9,768 bases of DNA from an uncultured Gammaproteobacteria bacterium (lineage in GTDB: Bacteria; Pseudomonadota; Gammaproteobacteria; Steroidobacterales; Woeseiaceae). Below are positions 1 through 9,000 of this stretch, piece after piece; within the stretch, counting starts at the first letter, position 1; each line of letters begins with the position of its first letter. The notes below the pieces were generated by a model. The model had not been told where the DNA came from. It was given only the letters and a program-made list of their open reading frames with translations, and ran no database searches. A program made the translations under genes and the position numbers. The DNA is taken from the NCBI GenBank assembly GCA_938003715.1, contig CALKYK010000190.1, positions 1 to 9,768 of the forward strand, written 5' to 3'.

Positions 1-3000
1 GGCCCGGGTCCGTACATTGTAGCGCCCGCCAGCGGCAGCGGCTTCTACTACCTGGTCGGGCGCGTGACCGACTCGTGCACGAACCGCACGAACTCGGTTT
101 ACGACGTGGAGTGGGGCTGCCAGATCGAGACGCCGCCGGGCGGCATATCCGCCACCTCGACGGGTCAGATCGCGCAGGACGATGCGCTGCTCAGCACTCA
201 GGTGCAGCCGAACGTGCTCGACGTCGACGTGTTCCTGCAGGGCACGAACACCTCGCAGCCGATGGGCACGAAAGGCACGGTCACGATCCGCGTCACGAAC
301 AACACCGGCGGCACGATCAAGGGCGGTCCGACTGGTCTGCGCATCCGCGACGTGCTGCCGGCCGACTACGTCATCGACACGACCTTCGACCCGACCGTCT
401 CGATGGCCCCGGCGTACGGCAATGCGTACCCGGGCATGCTCGACACGCTCGAGTGGACGAACCCCGAGCCGGGAACCTACCCGCTGACGACGAACGATCC
501 GGCGCGCCCGCTGGCGAACACCGACCTGGACTTCCTGGTGACCAGCAGCACCGTGCACCCGGACTTCCCGGACCAGTTCAACATGCTGCGCCACGGCGAC
601 GTGCTGACGATCACGTTCCAGACCGTACTGATCGACCCGCAGTACTACGACCTCGAGGCCTACCTCGACGTTCGCGAGGAAGAGCCGGCGAGCGATCCGC
701 CGGGCACCGATCCGACCGAGACCTTCCCGATCTCGAACCAGCTCGAGATCTGGTTCGAGGAATTCTGCACGACGAACGAACACTACCTTTCGTTCAACGA
801 CACCGACGACGCCGAGCCCGAGGACATCGATGTCGACGTGTCGGGCAACGTGCTGGCTTTCATACTGACCAACACCGATACGCTGACGCTGACAGCGGAA
901 CTGCGCAATCGCGGTGGCCACGACGCGCGCGACTACTTTGCGTACGTGACTTTCGGCGAGGCGATGGTGGTGCAGAACGCGCCCGGCAGCTGCAGCGTAA
1001 CGTCCAACCCGACGGCGATGCCGGTCTGGCAGTCGCCGGTCGGTATCCCCGCAACGGCGACCGTCTACCAGTGCGACGTCGGCCGCATCCGGCCGAACCA
1101 GACCCGGCGCTTCGATTTCGAGGTGGCGAAGAACCCGGATGCGAACGCCGACGACGACCTGACCTTTCGCGTCGACGCGATCGGCGAGATCACGCTGTCG
1201 GACGGCACGCCGTTATGGTTCCCGACCCCGACGCCGCGCGGCGACGGCGTCCTCGACCGCGCAAACAACTACACGATCGACGCGCTGCGCGCCCGCGTCG
1301 TCGGCTACAACCTGACCAAGAACCAGCTCGGCGTCTGCACGGAGAACAACCCGCCGCCGGCGAACCCCGACCTCGAGGTCCAGATCGGCGAGCAGTGTGA
1401 CTTCCACATCGAGTCGGGCGGCTGGTTCGGCTTCCAGACGCCGGGCTTCACCTACATCGCGGTGCAGGACGTCCAGGTCGTGGACCAGCTGCCGGACGGG
1501 CAGGGCTACATCTCGTCCACGGACCCGATCCCGATGAGCACGGCGCAGATCCGGAACGTCTCGCTGAACCCGCCGCCGCTGCCGCTCGCGGATGCGCCGT
1601 TCGACTGGACGCACAACACCGTGGTGCCTGCCGAACGCATCACCGAGAAGGACCACTGGTTCCGCGCCGACGTCACGACGCGGCTCCTGAACGACCCGCA
1701 GGACACGAGCGCGGCGCCGAACGTGCACGCGGCGGCGAGCACGAACATCCTGACCTCGACGTTCGACGCGGTGTTCTTCAATCCGCTGACAAACCTCGAG
1801 GAGGTGTTCACGCTCGGGCCGTCGACGGTGGGCTACCCGCCGGAATTCCGCCGCCGCGTCGACCTGACCGTGACAGAGCCACGCCTGCTCGTCGAGAAGG
1901 AAGTCTGCAACGAAACGATCTACGGAATCGGTCCCGCCTGTTCGAACTTCGTCGATCTCGCCGACGACGGCGACGCCTACGACACCTACATCTACCGCAT
2001 CACGGTAACGAACGAGGATGCGTCCGGCGGCGTTACGCGCGCCCCGGCTTACGACGTCACGGTCTTCAGCGACACTGACCCGACCGACCTGATCTACGTC
2101 GACCCGCTCGACACCGACGGCCTGGACAACGACGGCAACGCCGAGATCGACGAGGCAGCCGGCGAGGGCCAGATCGTGCCCGACAACACGATCCTGAACG
2201 GCACGCCGGCGCAGATCATCAACGCGTTCGACCATAGTGACGCGCTGCTGAAAATCGATCCGGGCGCCAGCGTCACGATGTACTACCGCGTCGACCCGTA
2301 CGACGACGTCGCGCCGATGCAGCAGCTCGTCAACAGCGCATACGCGACCTACGACAGCCTCGAAGGCGACGCCGGCAACCAGACCGCGCCGATCGGCGCG
2401 AACGGCGAACTCGGCGGCGCGCGGCAGTACACGTCCGCGGCCAACGACGCGACCATCCAGATCATCCCGGTCGAGGTCGAGCCGAAGGCGATCCTTCGTA
2501 CCTCGAACACGCCATTGTCCGCGCCGGTGACGCCGCAGCCCGTGTCGATCGGCGAGGAGGTCGAGTTCGAGCTGCGCACGCTGATCCCGGTGGCGCAGCT
2601 CCGGAGCTTCGTCATCCGCGACGAGCTGCCGGCGGGCATGCGCTGCACCGAAGCGCCGGTCGTCGATCTCGATGCGCCGCCGTACGACGCCGCGGGCTTC
2701 ATGCCGGGCGGCTCGTTCACGCCGACCTGCACCGACACCGAGGTCGTCTGGGACTTCGGTGACCAGACGGTGACGATGTCGCCGCGCGCCGATCGCCGTT
2801 TCGACTTCGGCATCCAGTTCATCGCCCGCATCGAGAACATCGAGCAGAACGTCGACGGCTACGTGATCGGCAACGGCGGCAACTACACCGTCACGAACGT
2901 CACCTACATCGACGAGGCGATGAACCCGGTCGTCATCGACTTCGACGCCGCCGAGGTCGTGGTGGCCGAACCGCAGCTCGACCTGGTCAAGGCGTTTGCA

Positions 3001-6000
3001 GTCACCGACGCCGACGCGGCGGACGAGCTGACGGTGACCGTCACGGCAACGAACAGCGGCACCGCGACCGCCTACAACCCGCGCCTCCTCGACGATCTCG
3101 CCGGCAGCGAGTTCACGTTCGTCGGCAACGTCGGCGGCGCGAACCCGCCGACGAACGTCGACACGACGACCTACGGCCCGGACAGCCCGATCTTCAGCTG
3201 GGACCCGGGCTACTCGATCGACGCCGGCGCGCAGATCGAGTTCACCTTCGTCGTGCGCGTCAACGACGACGTGCAGCCACTGCAGGTGCTCGAGAACACG
3301 GTGCAGGCCGACTGGACCTCGCTGCCCGACGTGAATACCGCGCTGTTGACGGGCGGTGCGATCGGCGCGAACGGCGACGTCGACGGCATGCGCATCGGTG
3401 CGCTGCCGAACGCGGGCGACGTCCTGAACGACTACGAGTCCGAGGCGAGCGCGTCTGTCACGGTGCCGCCGGTCGCGATCGCGAAGACCGACCTCGACAC
3501 CGCGCTGCCACCGGAGATCGGCACGCACAAGACGTTCGAGGTCCGCATCGACCTGCCGGAAGGCGTGTCGAACGGCGTGATGCTTGGCGACGACCTCGCG
3601 ACCGGCACCGTCAGCTACGTGCTTGCCGACAACGCGGACTACGCCATCGGCTACGAGTTCGTCGGCCTCGCCACGATCAACGGCCTGGCGCCCGACGCCG
3701 CGGCGTTCAACGCGCTGCCGGCAGACGGCACGAGCGGCATCGCCAGCTGGGACATCGGCACCGTCGTCACGCAGGTCGAGAACGACGCGGCAGTACAGGA
3801 CGTCACGCCGTACATCCGCGTCACCTACGCTGCGCGCATCAACAACGACCTCGACACCGACGTCGGCGATTCGCTGCAGAATTCGGCGACGGCGTACTAT
3901 GTCGACGGCGAAAGCGGCGGCCAGGCCTCGGTCAACGACACGACCGCGGCGGTCACTGCGATCGAACCGGACCTGACCGCGACCAAGGCGATCAGCAACG
4001 TCACGCCCGGCAAGAACCCCGGCGACCCGATCGCGCTCGGCGACACCGTGCAGTACGTGCTGACGATCCCGAACGTCGGCAACGCCATCGCCCACGATAC
4101 GAACATCGTCGACACACTGCCGCCGGAGCGGCCGCTGAACGCGGCGTACGCGCCGACCGCGCAGATCGACGGCATCGACGTTGCCGGCTTCGTGCCGGTG
4201 CCGGCGGGCGCACCGGGCGGCCCGCTCGTCTGGGGCAAGGACAACGGCGACCTGTCGCTCGACGTGGCGCCGGGATCTACGCTGGAGGTCACCTACCAGG
4301 TGATCCTGGTGGCGCCGGCCGACGAGAACATCGCGCTGACGAACATCGTCTGGGTCGACTGGACCTCGCTCCACGACGACAGCGTCTACGAGCGCACCGG
4401 CCTCGGCTGCCCGACGATCACCGCGCCTGACGACTACTGCTACGGTCCGGCCTCCGCCGACGGCACGCCGTACCCGGTCGGGCCACCCGACGCGCTGATC
4501 AAGGCGAACACGCAGCCGACCGCGACGATCGGCGAGGCGTTCAGCTACCGCATTACCGTCCCGGCGACGCCGCACCCGCTGCCGCTGTACGACGTGCGAA
4601 TCCACGACGATCTTGGGGCGTCCGCCGCGGATTTGAGTTACGTGTCGGTGACTAAGGTTTCAGGCTCCGGCCCGTGGACGCCGGTCAACGGCGGCGATTC
4701 GACGAACCTCGTGATCGAGGATGTCGCAACCGGCATCGACATCCCGATCGGCGAACAGATCGTGCTCGACGTCACCGTGCGGCTGGACGACACGCCGGTG
4801 AACGTGCGCGGCCTCACGTTCATGAACACTGCGACCTATACCTACAACCGCCTCGACGATGCGCCGGCGACCGAGCTACCCGGCGCGCCCGGCACGACCC
4901 CGCCGATGACGGTCGTCGAGCCCGACCAGCTCAACCTGACCAAGACCGGCCCGGCGCAGATGCAGCTCGGCGTGCCGGAGACGTTCACGCTCGACGCGCA
5001 CAACGTCGGCGACTCGCCGGCATACGCCGTGACGATCACCGACGTGCTGCCGAACCAGGCCGACGGCGGCATGTGCGATGCAGCGCCCGCGCAGTTCACC
5101 GCGCAGGTGTTTGAGGCCGACGGCACGACCGCGGTGTCACCGGCACTCGTGCAGGACACCGACTTTACGGTGATCTGGGCGCCGGATCCTGACTGCATCG
5201 CGACGATCACGATGCTGACGCCGGCCGCCGCGATCGGCGCCGACCAGCGCCTGATCGTGACCTACCAGGCGACGCTCGACCTCGACAGCCAGCAGGCGGC
5301 GAGCCTGACGAACGTCGCAGGCGCGACCGAGTGGTTCGGCCTCGACGTCTCCGACAGCAACCTACAGCCGTACGCGCGCACCTACACGCGCGTGCTCACA
5401 GACGGCACCGTCAACACGCTCGACCACGAGGACGCGCACACGGTCGTTGTCTTCGTCCCGGTGCTGATCTTCGAGAAGACGGTCGCGAACCTGACCAGCG
5501 GCGACGACCCCGCCACGGTCGCGACCCCGGGCGACACGCTGCGCTACAGCCTGCGCATCGAGAACGCGAGCGACACGCCGCTTACCGGATTCCGCATCGT
5601 CGACGAGCTGGACCGACTGAACGCGACCCCGCTGTTCGCGGCCGGCTCGCTCAGCCTGGTTACGGTGCCGGCCGGCGCCGACGTCACCTCCACCGACGCA
5701 AACGGCGGCGCCGCCGGCACCGGCCTCATCGACATCTCGAACCTCGACCTCGGCGGTCTCGGCGAGACGGTGCTGGTCGAGTTCGACGTCGATCTCACCG
5801 GCGTGATTGCCGACGAGACCTTCGTCTACAACCAGTCCGAGATCTGGTTCGCCGGCCTGCCGGTCACGCAGAGCGACGACCCCAACGTGAACGGTGCCGC
5901 CGACCCGAACGTCGCCGGCGACGAGGATCCGACCCAGGTGCAGATCGATTCCGCCCCGGCGTTCCGCATCGACAAGATTTCGACCTATCTCGACGGCGAC

Positions 6001-9000
6001 CCGAACGTGCTGCTTGCCGGCGAGACGCTGCGCTACACGATCTCGGTGCAGAACATCGGCACCGACAACGCGACCGGCGTCGACATCACCGACCAGGTGC
6101 CTGCAAACACGACCTACGTCGCCGGCAGCACGATGCTGAACGGCAACGCAGTGCCGGACGCGGCCGGCGGTGCATCGCCGCTGATCGACGGCATACCGGT
6201 CAACGCGCCGCAGGACGCGACCCCGGGCGTGATGAATGCCGGTGTCGCCGACAACGTCGCGACAATCACGTTCGACGTCGTCGTCTACCCGGACGCGCCG
6301 GACGGCACGATCATCTCGAACCAGGCGTTCCTGTCTGCTGTCGACTACGGCCTCGCCGACCTGCCGTCCGACGATCCGCGCACGCCGATTCCGGACGACC
6401 CCACGCGCGACGTCGTCGGCAACTTCCCGCTGCTGTTCGCGCCGAAAAGCGCCGCGCTCCAGATCGATGGCAGCACGCAGGGCGTCGTCGACCCGGGAGA
6501 CACGCTGCGCTACACGATCACGGTGTACCACAACGGCGCGGTACCGGCGACCGTCACCGACCTGTACGACGTCGTGCCGAACGCCGTGACCTACGTCGCG
6601 GACACGACGACCCTGAACGGCGAGCCGGTCGGGCAGCCGGACGGCGGCGTTTTTCCGCTGGCATCACGCGTGCCGATCAGCTCTTCGGACCTGACGCCGC
6701 CGCTGCCGGGCCTGCTGGAGGGCGTCCTGAATCCCGGCCAGTCCGCTGTCGTCACGTTCGACATGCAGGTCGACGCCGGCGTGCCGTCGGGTACGCTGAT
6801 CACGAACCAGGCGATCGTCTACTCTGCAGAGCTGCCGAACCTGCTGACCGACGGTGACGGCAACCCGGCGACCGGACCGGAACCGACCGTGGTCGTCGTC
6901 GGCGACGCACAGCAGGTCGCGATCGTCAAGGACGTCGCGGTGGTCGGCGGCGGGCCGGCGCTCGCAGGCGCGACGCTCGAGTACACGGTCACGGCACGCA
7001 ACGTGGGTTCGGTCCCGGCGTTCTACGTCGTGATGACCGACGACCTCGACGAGGTCACGCCGGGTTACATCACCTACGTCGACCAGTCGGCGACCCTGAA
7101 CGGCCTGACCGACGGCGTGAGCTTCGCCGGCACGACGATCACCGCGGACTACTTCACCGAGTACGGGCCGCTGCCGCCGGACGAAGAGGCGGTGCTGAAG
7201 TTCCGCGCCGTCATCGATCCGAACCTCGCCGACGGCACGACGATCACGAACCGCGGCCGGGTGGGCTGGAACGACCCGATCCAGTACGCCGAGGCCGACG
7301 TGTCCATCGACGTCGGCGCGATGCCGAACGCCGGCATGCTGTCGGGCAACGTCTGGCACGATGCGGACCACGACGACACGCCGGACGGCGTCGAGCGGCC
7401 GCTCGAAGGCTGGACCGTCGAGCTGCTGCGCAACGACGCTCCGTTCCGCAGTATGCTGAGCGACGTCGACGGCAACTATCTCTTCGTCGGCGTGCCGCCG
7501 AATTACGGCACCGGCGAATCCTATTCGCTGCGCTTCAGTGCGCCGGGCGCCGGCAGTCGCACAGCGATGTTGGGTACGACGGACTCCGACTTCACGGACG
7601 GCTTCCAGCGCATCGACGACATCGAGGTCACCGAGGGCTCGAATCTGCTGGCCCTGAACATGCCGGTCGACCCGAACGGCGTGATCTACGACTCGGTTGC
7701 GCGCTCGCCGATCGCCGGCGCGACGGTGACGATGGTCGACGTCCGGAACGGTCTCGCGGTCCCCGGGACCTGCTTCGACGACCCGAACCAGCAGAACCAG
7801 GTCACGGTCGGCAACGGCTATTACAAGTTCGACATGAACTTCTCCGACCCGGCCTGCCCGAGCGGCCTGAACTACCAGGTGCAGGTGGCGCCGCCGGGCG
7901 CGAACTACATCGGCGGCGTGTCGGAGATCATCCCGCCGTCGTCCGACGTCGGTGGCTTCCCGTTCGACGTGCCGGCCTGCCCGGGCGGTGCGAACGACGC
8001 CGTCATCGGCACGGCCCAGTTCTGCGAGGCGCAGGCGTCCGAGTTCGCGCCGCCGAACACCGTGCCGGCGCGCAGCCCGGCAACCGACTATCACCCGTTC
8101 ATGCGCCTGGACGACAGCGCGATGCCGGGCTCGGCGCAGCTCTTCAACAACCACATCCCGCTCGACCCGAGGCTCGGCGGCGCGGTGTCGGTGACGAAGA
8201 CGACGCCGCTCCTGAACGTCACGCGCGGGCAGATGGTGCCGTACATCATCACGTTCAGTAACTCGTTCGGTGTCGATCTGTTCGACATCAACGTCATCGA
8301 CCGCTTCCCGGCCGGCTTCCGCTACGTCGAGGGCTCGGCACGCATCGACGACGTGAAGACGGAGCCGGCGGTCGTCGGCCGCGAACTTGTCTGGCCGAAC
8401 CAGTCGCTTGCCGTCGACGAGCGGCGCACGATCAAGCTGCTGCTCGCGGTCGGCGCCGGCGTCACCGAGGGTGAATTCGTCAACCGCGCGCAGGCGCTGA
8501 ATGCGCTGACCGGCGGTGTCATGTCCGAAGAGGCGAGCGCAACCGTGCGCATCGTGCCGGACCCGACCTTCGACTGCACGGACGTGACCGGCAAGGTCTT
8601 CGACGACGCGAACCGCAACGGCTACCAGGACGACGACGAAGCCGGTATCCCCGGCGTGCGTGTTGTCACCGCGCGCGGGCTCGCAGCGACGACGGATACC
8701 CACGGCCGCTACCACTTCACCTGCGCGATCGTGCCGAACGACGCACGCGGCAGCAATTTCGTGCTTAAGCTCGACGACCGCACGCTGCCCTCCGGCTACC
8801 GCGCCTCGACCCGCCCGGTCCAGGTGCAGCGCGCGACCCGAGGCAAGGCGTTACGCATCAACTTCGGTGCCTCGATCCACCGCGTCGTCGGACTGGATAT
8901 TGCCGACGCCGTGTTCGAGCCCGAGTCGGTCGAGATGCGCGCGCAGTGGCAGCCGCGCATTGCGCTGCTGCTCGAGGAGCTGAAGAAAGCGCCGGCGGTG

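Larger units (their letters stand above)
1879..5460 (+). repeat. Alternating A/B DUF11 subtypes, modules 4-10
   Basis: Modules 4, 6, 8 and 10 (starting near 1879, 2971, 3964 and 4921) are type A: a strand ending in N-x-G or a similar turn, then an Ala-rich A-Y/H-D/N strand and a D-x-L or D-T-D end. Modules 5, 7 and 9 (near 2479, 3466 and 4480) are type B: an I-G-E/T...F/Y-x-x-R first strand, a proline-containing loop in place of the N-x-G turn, then a D-D/E-L end. Modules 4 and 6 additionally share the ending D-D-V-x-P-x-Q-x-L...S-L...I-G-A-N-G-x-x-x-G-x-R, absent from module 5. Modules 8 and 10 share V-T-Y-Q...L-T-N. This pattern suggests growth by duplication of a two-module unit. Confidence 0.65.
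217..7320 (+). repeat. Tandem array of about 14 DUF11-like beta-sandwich modules
   Basis: Successive modules share a first strand after a Gly-Asp/Glu turn (as in GDTLRYTITV), then in most of them an N-x-G turn, a strand ending in D-x-L/V-P, a hydrophobic T/S-Y-V strand, a later V-x-F-x-V strand and a closing N-x-A segment. Taking the first-strand position as anchor, the modules sit near 277, 880, 1396, 1984, 2560, 3028, 3532, 4045, 4537, 4981, 5536, 6025, 6502 and 6973, with a period of 148-201 codons. Modules 1-3 are the most divergent. Modules 11-14 are the most alike, and modules 12-14 carry a shared T-Y-V...L-N-G motif. The array is diverged at DNA level, so it is an old protein repeat, not a recent satellite. 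DUF11 modules (also described by the TIGR01451 repeat model) are typical of secreted proteins; the number and boundaries here are my reading and could be off by one module at the N-terminal end. Confidence 0.82.

Noticed and set aside
64..66. GTG as the start codon of the giant gene
   Set aside because: The same frame is open to base 1 with protein-like sequence, there is no Shine-Dalgarno, and no signal peptide follows, although the protein must be exported.
75..1400. Overlapping + strand frame of 441 codons
   Set aside because: Arg/His/Gly/Ala-rich frame-shadow peptide; the frame starting at base 1 carries the domains and natural codon bias.
1213..4605. Antisense open frame of 1130 codons
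   Set aside because: It mirrors the DUF11 array and encodes Arg/Val/Asp-rich low-complexity sequence with no recognisable domain. High GC and the strong third-position bias of the sense gene keep stops out of this antisense frame.
5362..6531. Antisense open frame of 389 codons
   Set aside because: A composition shadow of modules 11-13 with the same Arg/Val/Asp-rich character and no independent support.
5331..6857. Overlapping + strand frame of 508 codons
   Set aside because: Arg-rich shadow of the sense gene with no domain.
217..7320. CRISPR array or DNA satellite as explanation of the repeats
   Set aside because: Repeat units are about 450-600 nt, diverged at DNA level and in constant codon phase; no short identical repeats with unique spacers are present.
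6664..8715. Antisense open frame of 683 codons
   Set aside because: Same reason: Arg/Val/His-rich composition, no domain, no start context, and fully covered by the well-supported sense gene.
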